A DNA stretch of 64,000 nt from Lingula anatina (Eukaryota > Brachiopoda > Lingulata > Lingulida > Lingulidae), in contig NW_019775746.1 of NCBI RefSeq assembly GCF_001039355.2, forward strand, positions 1,483,617-1,547,616, read 5' to 3'. The translations under genes were made by a program, and so were the position numbers. The first letter of the stretch is position 1; every line of letters starts with the position of its first letter. Of the stretch, positions 11,077-22,134 are shown in pieces. The notes below the pieces were generated by a model. That model had not been told where the DNA came from and did not search any database. It saw nothing but the letters and a program-made list of their open reading frames with translations.

Positions 11077-14000
11077 TCAAGACCTGCTCCCTGCTCTGTG
11101 TCTACTGTAAGTGTTCTCTGGGCCAGGAGATTCTTTTGAACGAGAAGATCTCTTTCCTCTGACAGAGTCATCAGGGGAGCTCTCTCTGGACTGGTGAGAT
11201 TCAGCATTTTCCTCATCCTGCGGGTTCTAAAACATAAAAAAAAAGAAAGTTTCTGTGCTCTATCATAGGCTGATGAATAGATTGTGTATGTGTACAATCC
11301 ATTCAGGAGTAAAAACCTGAGATATATCTGTAAAGCTTTACTTAATTGGGGTAGGGGGGTGTTAGAGGGGGGGGGGGGGAGAAGGGGGTTGGGGGGGNGG
11401 TGAGAAGGGGGTTGGGGGGGAGGCGTCACCACACAGGTAAGTGGACCACAGGTTACCTGACAGAGCCAGCTTTAAGTTTGCCTTTAAAAGTATGACTCAG
11501 GTTTTTACTCCTAAATGGTCTATAAAACTTTTTTAATTAAAAATGTATGTTACATGAAAAACACAGCAAAAGGACCAACTTGAGTGCCAAAGTGTATCAT
11601 AAGCAAAAAATGGCCATACCCAGTGGCTGAGAAGTAAGGGACAGACACAGTGCATGCTGCACTTATTATAAGTATAATGAAACTCGGTGTAAGAGACTGC
11701 TATTATGCACTAAACATGAAGCACTGAACATGAAACACACTTCCAAAATTTTTCAACTAAATAAGTCCAAAATTAGCATGGTATATGTCCTCTGAAGTTG
11801 CACTAAACCCAACCCTTGGCATAACTCCCCCCCCCCCCCCCTCTTAAGCACTGAAATATAATAGTCCCATCATTGTGTCTTATAAAATGTATAGTTTTCT
11901 CATCTACAATTATAAACATGCTGAATGATTCCAGGAGACCCCCCCATTCAGCCTCTCCAAGATATGCCAGTACTAATAAAGCCTTCCTACCATACTACGT
12001 AATACTAATTGATTAGATTACTTCCTGCTTTATCACCACTTTCATCAAAGTGTGACATCTGGTACAAGCCTGTGAGTTATCTGATTATGAATCATCCAGC
12101 CACAGACAATCAATCACCTACTTCAGGCTTCATTTGGTCCTTATCAAGGTTAATCCATGTAGAACCGAATTATTAAATTATATTTTTGATAACTGAAATA
12201 TTTTTTTCTTTTCTTTTTTTTTCTGTGTGTAATGTGTGTTTTAAATGCATGTTTGTAAAAAACATTCTTTTTTTGTTTTCTTTTTGTATATTTTTAAAAA
12301 TACATATTTGTAATAAATATATATTCTTCTATTTTTTGCAAATAAGTCTACAAGTGCATGAGTGTGTGTTTGTGTGTACATGTACGAGCGCATGCTTGTG
12401 TGTGTGTGTGTGCATGTGTGTGTGTGTGTGACATCTTCCATCAGTCTCACAATCATCACCACTGTGTCAAGTTTTTCACCAATAGCCACCAAGACAGCAA
12501 CTCCGCCTAATTTAGTACAAAATAAAAATCTGAATTTAATGAACTAACCTCAGTGTCCTCCTCAGGATTTTCTGACGATGCTCTATGCGATGGCGGGGGT
12601 TTATAAGTAGTACTGGTGTGATCCATACAGAAAGGGATGTGCTTGTTGGCGGCCGTGGAACTGAAGTACCGATAGCAGAATTGGCACTGGATACGCTCTG
12701 TAAGAAATAAGACACATTTCAAAACATTTGACAAATACTCTGGTCAGTAAAGTCTAATTGATTCTGTTTACTCAGGCATTGGTATGGAATTTTGCAGATG
12801 AATGTTCTACAAGACACTTAATGATGCTACAAGTCTATTTAGCTTAGTGAACAGGAAAATGATCCACCAAACACCTAAACCACATTATCAGATGTGTGTG
12901 TGTTGTTTTTCTTTTGTTGAGGTTAAAGAGACAAAGAAACCATTAAGATGATAAACCACAACACATTTTATGCAGCTGGCTGCCTTCTGGTAAATTTTGG
13001 ACCAAATTTCAGTTTAATTTCAGACCCTGTGTGAACAGACATTTAAAGTGGCATCTTCATACTTGGATCATTAAACTTGTATGTTGGAGTCTCTTCATGA
13101 GATGGGTGTGACTCCTTTTTAGCTGCACGTGAAGCTTTTTTGTCAGAGCGCACTTTATTCAACATTTCCTCTCGTTGCTGGCGCCAGTCGCTCTCTGTGT
13201 TGTATCGTGCTGACCACGGGCCGCAGGTTTTTTCATGCTTTATCTGATATGAAAATAAACGAATAGTTATTAATAATCAGACAATAAAGAAATATCATAT
13301 TAACTTGGAACGAAATTCAACTCAACATTATTTTTTCAACATTAAGCATGCCAGTGACTTACTTTACAGACAAAAAAAAAAAAAATAAATAAATAAATAA
13401 ATAAATAAATAAAAATAAATAAATAAATTTAAAAAAAATAAATTAAAAAATAAATAAATAATAATTATAATCACATGACAAAATTTGAGATTCACAGAGA
13501 ACTTTGTAGGCATGTCTTACCAGATTTGTAAGAGTGAACATCTTAGTGCAGTTGGGACATTGGAATTTTCTGATATCTCTGCTGTCTTGTTCCTCATCTA
13601 AAAAGAAAGAGGAAAGAGAGATTATAATTTAATGTGTTTCTAACATTGTGATTTATGTTACAGTAACTGTTGAAATATTCTGCCACAACTTGATATAAAT
13701 TCTATAAAGCTGAAAGTTTCATCATGCTGAAATTAAATTAAAAACCTTGTTGCTCACATGCATATACTGTATATCTGACTTCATGTTAAAAACAGGACTA
13801 CTTAACTGACAATTAATGAAGCCACAATTCAACCCACTTTATTCAAAGGGTATAAGAAGAGGGTTTTTTTTTTCTGCCACCCTCCTGTCAGATAGCAGTT
13901 GAAAATAGCTTTTCCAAGACAGTCATTAAAAGCGGTATGGTTTTGCTTTTATTCTTTTACACAAAGATACATTCACCGTACACTGTGTACATACTAACAC

Positions 14001-15674
14001 ATGCACACACACATGCATGTGTGCACACACACTTCTCTTACCATCTTCTGAGCTGTAATAATCCTCAGTCTGGTCAACATAGGGTCCACCAGGCTTTGTC
14101 TTAGGAGTCCAGTCAAAGAGGTCATCGTCCAGGTCAGAGTCGTAGCCGTACATGTTGTACTTGTGTTTCTTGTGACGTTGCCTACTGGGCTGAATAAGAG
14201 AGGAGACATGAGTTTATTGTTTCTGTTGTTATAAAATGAATGCATATCTTGTTATATGTTATATATGCATATCATGCAATCAGTGTTAGAAATTAATGCT
14301 GGACCGTCTGCCAGGGGCTGACAACTTTCAGAACGGGTTGAGAAGTTTTTTCCACCTGGCAGACATTCGAGCCAGCAACTTTTCAAGATGGCTGAATTAT
14401 CCCAAGAGGCGAACACTGCATGCGATGTATTTAAATGAACATTACTTTGCCTATCATTTTAATTTGTTATCATTTGTAATCAATATAAAATACTCTCCCA
14501 CTCGTTCCCCCCTCCCCCCCCCCACACACACACATACAGATAAACATACATACGGTTGTATCAATTTTATCAAAATGCTAAATCCACTCCAAAAAATGGT
14601 TCCTAAGCAGCCTAGAAAAAGTTTGCTGATAATAAAAATATTTTTCTTCAAGACCATAAAACATTTGCTTTGTATAACACTTTAAAAAACTGCCTTTTGT
14701 CTATAAATAGATACTTTGAAAATGCTGTCAAAGTACTCAGTTTCAAGATTTTCATTTCAGATAGGTATGTCTTTTTTACCTTGTGTGGTTTCTGTTTAGC
14801 AAAGTCATCCGGGGAGGCACGACTACTACTCCGAAACCCTGGAGTGCGCTGTCCGTACCTAGAGAAGTAAGGACTGCTAAAAATTGGGTCGTCGAAAAAT
14901 GCTTCAAACTCCGTGTCAAAGTTCCCCATGTTACAGAAAGCACTGAAGGAAAACATGGGGACACCCCCGACATTGAAACTGGTCCTGAAGCTGCGGTTTG
15001 GTTTTCTCTCAGTGAATGGTTTTGATTTTGGTTTGGACTTTGGCTTACTTTCCTTATAACTATTGTTGTACTTTTTATAAGCACCAGGCGTGTCATCAGC
15101 CGTGTCTGAGGAGTCGTTAAATTTGAAGTCAAACCCATCCCGGAAATTGGAGAAAGGTGAGCTTGTGGAGTAAAAGTGATATCTGGATCGGCCTCCATAA
15201 CCAGTTTTACTGGAGTAAGATGTACTGCTCTTTGCCATACTGCACTTCTTCTTTATTTCTTCAAAGTCACAATCCAGATGGTAAGACTCTCTGGAATCTT
15301 CATCTTTCAGAGCCTCATAGGCCTCTTTCACCTCCTAAATAAGACAAATTCAATATCAAACTGACTAATTTAGCGATGGATTTTTATTTCAGAACAGCAC
15401 ATATTCTGTCTGTCATGAAATAATACAATCATTAAATTTTCAGTGTATTTTAATCAAACAGAAAAATTTAATGTTTAATTTATAACTTAAGAAAACATAA
15501 CATTGGGCAAATCACATTAAAAAATAAATAAATACCTACCCTAAACTTATCGTTAGCATTGTGGGAGCTGTTTTTGTCAGGGTGCAGCTCTCGGGCCAGA
15601 GTGTGGAAGGCCCTCTTGATGTCCTTGTCCCCGGCCCCCCTAGTGAGCCCTAACACAGCATAATGATCCTTCAT
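11077..15674 (-). CDS. J-domain protein with two ZC2HC-type zinc fingers
   Basis: Seven coding exons on the minus strand, 5' to 3': 15674-15540, 15334-14780, 14189-14042, 13597-13521, 13243-13063, 12697-12549 and 11226-11077. All join in phase with GT-AG introns, giving 464 residues. Residues 1-65 form a DnaJ domain with an intact HPD (31-33), the loop that triggers Hsp70 ATPase, split by intron 1. A Gly/Phe/Ser-rich stretch follows, as in DNAJB proteins. Two fingers of spacing C-x2-C-x11-H-x3-C sit at C293/C296/H308/C312 and C370/C373/H385/C389, matching the ZC2HC1 pattern. Finger 1 is itself split by an intron. The tail is Ser/Arg-rich and ends in a clear stop. There is no signal peptide or membrane segment, so it is cytosolic or nuclear. 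I recognise no named vertebrate orthologue with this combination, and its client is unknown. Confidence 0.85.
11340..11425. repeat. G-rich minisatellite containing an N
   Basis: Two copies of a GAGAAGGGGGTTGGGGGG-like unit plus longer G runs, interrupted by an ambiguous base at 11398. It lies in the last intron of the J-domain gene. The plus strand could form G-quadruplexes. The N probably reflects trouble reading the run. Confidence 0.7.
12355..12431. repeat. GT-rich microsatellite
   Basis: Interrupted (GT)n with GTGCATG interruptions in an intron of the J-domain gene. It explains the Cys/Val-rich open frame in this stretch. Confidence 0.85.
13370..13465. repeat. A-rich (AAAT)n microsatellite
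   Basis: Poly-A grading into AAAT repeats, in an intron of the J-domain gene. Confidence 0.9.
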
Positions 15675-16800
15675 CTTGATGCTGAATTATCCACTCACCA
15701 ATATTTCTGGATTTATCACAAATTTTTCTGTTAGTACATGGATGTTTCTTCCTCAGAGTCTGAAAATGTTTGTGTTGGTCAAGGCGTTAGTATGCTGTTG
15801 ATTCCCTGAGCAAGATGGATCAGGACCAACACAATCTGGAACAGCTAGTCAGTACAACTAACACAATCCTGGCAATGGAGGAGCTACTGAGCACAATGAG
15901 GCACAACCAATCACTTCAGGCACATCTAACACAATCCTGGTCCTAGTTCAAGCTGTCCACCCACCATCCTAACTGAGACTGCCACAAAGAGACTGCCCAC
16001 CCTGAAAATAATAATAACAACATTTTTAGCAAATCACAATACACCTTAATTTTAATCTTTAACTATATATGATAAAATAGGTTTTTCAGTGTCATTTAAG
16101 TACTAGTAATGAAGATTAAAAAATTTAGTAAATAGTTTTTAAAACTTTCCCAAACTCTGACTAAGACCTGATGCCCCTTTGACCCTATCATTCATACCAT
16201 TCCATTCTTACCAACAGAAATAAACACCACAGACACCTGTCCAGAGATTTGTATCAATATAGTATGGAGCAACCTTGCCTTAACCATGGCTGTAGTTACT
16301 GTTAGGCTGCCGCAGTGGAAGCACATAGCTCCTCTGGTATTTCCTTTATATACTAGCATTCTAGTAATAAAGCCAGACCCCAAGGAAATGGTCTGCTCCC
16401 CCCCACCCCAACTCTCATAGAAGGTGTGCAATTTTCAACAGCGTTTGTGTTATATATTTCATATTCATCAATTATTAAGGTTAATAATATTCAGTAAAAA
16501 CCACATGTCTGGTTAAACATGTTAAAGTTTTTCATTCAAATATATATATGTGATAGTTTTGAGGATAAGAAGATATGTTATGCTTTGACATCCAAATATA
16601 ATTTTGTGGGCCCGGTTGCTGATGATCTTTTGTTTTAATTTTACAAAATCAAAGACTCATTGGAACTGGAAATATAGAAAATAGATATTTTCAAATAATA
16701 ATTATCCCTGTTAAATTCTTTTAAGAAACTGAAATGCTAATTAAGTTAGACTTAAAAAATAAATGATCTTGACTTAAGAAGCCTCTTTATTATATCTTAA

Positions 16801-17335
16801 GTACCAGAGTCCTGAGAAAATGTTTCAGATAACCCAACTGAATTGACGTAAGAAATTCACTTATTACTTCAGGCAAGCGTACACCTTGTGTAAATATTTT
16901 AGCTACTTATAAACCAAAAATAGAATGTTCCAAGACTCCCTGTGGTAACAAACATGCATATAATACCTGTATTACACTGAAGTGATCTAATTCAAGACAA
17001 CGAAGTTTGTTTAACCATATGCATGCACCAAAATTTCAGCTACTCAAAATTGTTGAACTTCAATATTCTAACCACTCAAATTCAACCAAAAATGTCATAA
17101 AGACTACATAATACATGTTCAATGTAGCTGCCAAAACAAAAAGGAAATGGCATACAATACCTGCATTCCTAGAAACTGTTTCAGAGAACTTGACCTAAGT
17201 GAAGGTAAGAAATCTGTACTAGTATGTGTATAAAACTATGAACCAATATATTACCCCAGGTTAAAAAAATGCATACCTGTATCCCGCAAAAATTTTTCAG
17301 AGAGTCTGACTTAATTCAAGATAGGAAATATTCCA
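16801..17335. repeat. Degenerate tandem repeats
   Basis: Four related segments start near 16801, 16970, 17157 and 17272. Three share a block like TTTCAGAGAACTTGAC followed by TAAGAAAT or GGAAAT. Three begin ATACCTGTAT/ATACCTGCAT. Spacing is irregular (about 115-185 bp) and identity is modest. Confidence 0.5.
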
Positions 17336-18851
17336 TACACCAAACCTGTATTCAGGGAGCCCAATAACTGCAGTCTAGATTCATGCCATAGTTTTCTCCA
17401 TTTATAACCATGGTGATGTATGTGTGGGAGTCCTAATTGATTTACCTAATGGTATTCAGCAATGACCCAGATCAGACTAACATAGTACCATGCTGATTAG
17501 ACCTACCTAACACCTCACTAAATTACAGATATCTCTCTCTGTTCTGAATCAGTAAGGAGTATAGATTACACTGTTTGTAAATAATGTTTTTCTAGAATAT
17601 ACTCGAATACAACTCAGGAAATGAAGTTTGTAGTGACTGATACTTTAGTACACCTCGCAAAATTATATCATACAAACTCTAAGACTAGAAACTTCCAGAT
17701 TTCCTGGTAATTTTTACCCTGAGGTTCAGACGACGCTGAGAAATCACCTACAGTATATCTACTATCCATATGGCTGTAGTTCATACTGGACACATAATGA
17801 CTTTATGTCCTTTGGAACTCAGGGCAGGTAATTTTGGTGAGAGACTGATTTTTAAAAATATTCTCTGACGCAATTTGATAAAAAAAGTAGGGAAAAAAAT
17901 CAATATTTACCTTGACATTAATATTCCAAGCACACTGAGAAGTCTACAAGCCAGGTAGGAAAGTTAGCAGCTAGAACTAGACAGTTTCAACCTTTAAACT
18001 TGTATCTATCTTTCTGTCTATGTTCACTGCTCAGGTAAGTAAAAAAACAGGTGTTGACCTCAATTTGCAAAGAGGTGAACCCTAACTGCTGCCAAAAACG
18101 CAATATAACTCCCGTCTGAATCAGCCAGACAGGTAATGCTTGGGGAGTGAATGGCTGACTAGATCTACCCACATGCATTCTTTATAGTAATTCTGATTGA
18201 AATAAGCTGTTTTTGTACATGAACTGTAGCAAAATATTATTGATATCAAGCCTGGAAGTTTCTTGATGAGTACTTTACTACTTCTCTAAATAAATTCATT
18301 TTTTAAATATATTTTTATACATCATAATTATTCCTGTTTCTGTCTGCATATGTACAAGTATGTGAAAATAAAACAGGAGTGGCTACAGAATGTGGGCTTA
18401 ATTTACCTGTAATTTACCTGTTATGTCAACTTTAATCCATCTAACTGATTACATGTATAAAAAAACAGAAGGCTGTTGATTGGAATTATTCAGCAGACTT
18501 GGCAAGACCCAAGTTTTGATAACTTAAGACCTGCTGTGTCTAGCCTACATGACCTGGCTAGACAAAATAAGATGGAGAAAAAGAAAACTTAAGAAAAATA
18601 AGATAAGAAGATAAATTTTAGTACACCAGTTAAAGCTACTTTAATCTGATGAAATAGTATCTGTAACGACATGCCAACTACTGGTGCATATACATGTATG
18701 TAAATGCAGATACAGAATTAGAGTAAATATTTAGAACAAATCCAAATCTATAGGATCTATAAAACTTTTCTAACTACTGGTAGTAACTTTTGGTTATTCA
18801 AGTCTCAATTTTCGTAATACATTCATGGGTGTGATTCTTCATACTGTAAAT

Positions 18852-19070
18852 AAGACCCCATTTCCAGAGATAACATAGGTCTACTTTAGATCGACCTAAC
18901 TCCCTGGGGGTTCACGCTAAATAGCTGTCAGCCGAGCGGACCCGAAAGTTAATTACCCCCTTACAGCTTGTAGTAGGCGGGACGGACATTTAAGCTGGAT
19001 TATCTGACAGTAATCTAGTGAGACTCCCCGTGGGGATAGATCGATCAAAAAGCTCTGGGAATACAGCCTA
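18852..19070. mobile_element. GATCGATC foldback element, copy A
   Basis: About 220 bp with long imperfect inverted arms. The left arm runs CCATTTCCAGAGAT, then TTTAGATCGACCTAACTCCC. The right arm mirrors it, with GGGGATAGATCGATC then CTCTGGGAATA. The core contains TTAATTACCCCCTTACAGCT. Related copies are at 23795-24010, 29024-29252 and 40084-40360. Confidence 0.75.
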
Positions 19071-19147
19071 AAGCCCCTTCACATTTGGATTATTTTCACC
19101 ACAATGGAAATAAGTGTAAAAAGCTTTTTGTGCTATCATATGTAATA

Positions 19148-19152
<5 letters not shown>

Positions 19153-19196
<44 letters not shown>
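19153..19196. repeat. (GT)n microsatellite
   Basis: About 21-22 uninterrupted GT units. Confidence 0.95.
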
Positions 19197-19198
<2 letters not shown>

Positions 19199-21123
19199 AT
19201 TTTATTGCAAAATAAATATGTACTTTTGCAATATCCACCCACACTGTAATTCCCTAATTTTTTAAAAATATAATCAAAATTAATTTTTTTGGTGACTGAT
19301 CAATGTCTCTGCTATTCAAATAAATAGTTTGGAAATTTAATAAGTCATTTTAATATTTCACGATGAGATTGCAGCAAATCTTCACCCCAGCTATAACCTC
19401 GATCAGCTCTCATACAGTAATACATGTAGAAGGCATAAAATTTCATGTGATAAAAAACATCTTAAAATAAGTAAATGGATTGCCAACGACTTTATTTGAG
19501 TAGTGGAGACACTGCTGAAAGTCACCACACCTATAAATTTTGAAAAGATACTGAAAATGTTCAAAGAGTTATATGGTGAGGAGGATACTGAAAAGTGCCC
19601 ATTTATCTTTATCAAATTTTACCCAACGTACTGTAGAGTTCACAAATATAATTCCCAGACGTTTTAATTAATTTGATTAGAGTCGATTGCTTGTGCACTC
19701 GACTATTTTATGACCTTACCTGTAATTATGTAACTTAAGTGGACGTGTGCAATCTGAATAATTAAAATTAGTATGTACCGCCAAATAATGCAGCACAGAA
19801 GCCACCTCTGATAAGAAATATTCAATTTTTATATTGTATAAAAGAAGTTCAGAATTAATATCGGGAGTTCAGACTGGAGAAGACTCGAAGGTGACCGCTC
19901 GACAGAGCCATGCGAGACGGCTTGATAGTTGGAGACTTCACGTAGACGATGTAGTTAGAGAGCGTCAACCAATAAACCATTAAATAATGTATATGTAAAC
20001 AGGGGGTGGAAACGCGCTACTTATATGATTATGACGAGCCTAACCGTCAGCACCGGATATTAGTTTGTGACCTTGAGGGGCTATTAGGCTTTGTCTTTGC
20101 GGCACGCACGAACAGTAGTCGATCTACCACACCTGGGTCTTTTGTTTTTGACAACTGTTCACTCGTCAAGGCGGTGCTTGTTCAAGACTACAGACTGATA
20201 TCTACTAGTACTACCAGTGGCTTCATTAGTAACGTTCCCACAATACATAGTTTTCTGTCTGTGCGTACATACCCTGAATTTGGTTAGCCTCACTGACGAG
20301 AACAATGGACGTTTCTTACCCCTCTCTAGGATTACCCCTGATGTAAAGGTACATAACAGTACGTGTACAAAAACCGATTTAGTAGTACGGTAAAACTTAA
20401 GAAAAGAAATAGCTAACCATTTCATGCAGACGTATGATCTCCTATCATATTCCACACATGTCATTGAGCACAGTTCACACCATTTAAATCACCTGCTCAA
20501 CGCGTTTACGACAGAACATCAGCTTACCTACCTCCAGCTGGCAGCGTACTTGACAACATTCCTTTGAAATTAGGTCAAGGTGAAGGTCGCACTTTGTTTT
20601 TTATCGTTTATGAAATGTAAACATGCCATATTACCTAGGGCGTGCATTCACTGTCACAAATGACCAAACTAAATACAAAAATAAATCACACAGATGAAAC
20701 TATTTCGTCATTTCTTCACAAACAGAAACTTTATGCTGTGTTGGTGAAGAAATAAAGATGGCGCCACATTGAATTGTAAAATGGGTAAAATAGTATCGGT
20801 GTTTGGCTAGCAAAGCAAAAATGATAAAAAAAATTAATGCCTAATTTTTAATATATTTTTGATGTCAGCGCCATAATTACTAATGTGAAAATGTATTTAT
20901 GTTTTGTATTGGAATGAACAATATATGCATGCATAGAAAATCACAAACAAGAACAAAGCAATGATTTTATGAAAAAAAATAAATAAAACTAACTTGCAGG
21001 ACACTCTAATGCAGTATTATTGCCTTAATTTCAGTGCCATTTGGTGGTCAACGTACTGTATGCTTGGAGTCACCCTTCTTGACAACCCAAACATGGCACT
21101 TTGCCTTTGAGCGTGCCAGTGTG

Positions 21124-21156
<33 letters not shown>

Positions 21157-21351
21157 GTAACGTTACACAGCAGTGTTAAGGCTGCATCATGCAAAGTTCA
21201 GCTTATGGATGCATTAACGTGACATATTGCTGTAATTCAGTTACAATAGCATCCAGTTAAAATAGAAAGTAGGGTTTTTAATACTTTCATAATACAAATA
21301 TATTGAGAACTATGCAATTTTCGTCTTCTTGTTTATAATAAATTCATTGTG

Positions 21352-21361
21352 ACCCGGAAGT
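21352..21361 (+). promoter_or_regulatory. ETS/GABP-like site upstream of HYOU1
   Basis: ACCCGGAAGT matches the ETS core CCGGAAGT and lies 10 bp before the ERSE-like element. The inverse core CTTCCG is at about 21404. Such sites are common in broadly expressed, TATA-less promoters. Confidence 0.45.
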
Positions 21362-21370
21362 AAAAAGTAA

Positions 21371-21389
21371 CCAATCACGTCTCGCCACA
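21371..21389 (+). promoter_or_regulatory. ER-stress response element (ERSE) of HYOU1
   Basis: CCAAT, nine bases (CACGTCTCG), then CCACA. The mammalian ERSE is CCAAT-N9-CCACG, where NF-Y binds CCAAT and ATF6/XBP1 binds the distal half, so this matches at every fixed position but the last. It lies 110 bp before the donor of the presumed non-coding first exon of HYOU1, a gene induced by ER stress in animals. Confidence 0.65.
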
Positions 21390-21419
21390 CCGATTGCCGG
21401 CACCTTCCGCTATAGTTCA

Positions 21420-21499
21420 ACGTGTTCTTAATTTCGTGTTTAAAATTCCGACTTAAAGTTGACGCTTGCATCACTAGTCCGTATTTCAAGATTGAGCAG
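21420..21499 (+). other. HYOU1: Presumed 5' non-coding exon of HYOU1
   Basis: Sequence downstream of the ERSE ends at GAGCAG|GTAGGT (donor at 21500). The next acceptor, TATTTTCAG, opens the exon at 22118, 17 nt before the start codon. The 5' boundary is only a guess from the promoter elements. Confidence 0.45.
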
Positions 21500-22134
21500 G
21501 TAGGTTTAGTTAACTGTTACACCGTCTGCATTGTTTTCTTTCAATAATGTACTTTGTCTTTGATTGTCAACTATTTGAAGTCTTGTACGACATTTCACAC
21601 ATGTGCACATCTCTGTCAACGACAATGTGACAATGACATTGTTACAGAATTTTTTTCTTAATGCCGACTGCTTGGATAAAATATAAATAATGACAACAAA
21701 AAGATCACACTTGGAATGATCAACTTACCAAGATGTTTAACTGAATGTGAAGAATTCAGTAAATTTGACATATTAATTTTATTACCTTTAAATAAAAATA
21801 TGGCATGATTAACATTTGACTGCATAATTGCCGGTGCATTGTCTATGAACCCCTTAAAAATCAAGTGTATATATTTTCTTTTTGTTGACGAAATTCATTA
21901 TGGTCTAACTGTTATGACAAAAGTTTTTCACACCTGACAACAGGGAATTAAATTGGTGTTTATTTATATCGCAAAGACAGACAAAATTCCCTTGTTAAGT
22001 GTAGGCTGTGACCAATCTTATATATTACACATAGTTGACTTAAAATGATTGCTGGGCTTATCTTTATGACAGTGTTGCTGGTGAGCTACTTGGATATATA
22101 TTTGTTTGTATTTTCAGGATACATTTGCTGTAAG

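Larger units (their letters stand above)
15675..21370. other. Spacer between divergent J-domain gene and HYOU1
   Basis: No coding exon can be supported. It holds four diverged repeats at 16801-17335, a foldback element at 18852-19070 and a long (GT)n at 19153-19196. A possible minus-strand 5' UTR exon ends with the strong donor GAG|GTAGGTAAG near 20534, and a YY1-like GCGCCATCTT (minus strand) lies near 20760. Together these could be the true promoter and first exon of the J-domain gene, making most of this region an intron. A (GT)n/poly-G run lies at 21126-21157. Confidence 0.45.

Noticed and set aside
12186-12547. Open frames on both strands rich in Val/Cys or Thr/His
   Set aside because: Translations of a GT microsatellite in an intron.
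14296-14685. 129-codon plus-strand open frame
   Set aside because: Lies within an intron of the J-domain gene and has no domain or splice support.
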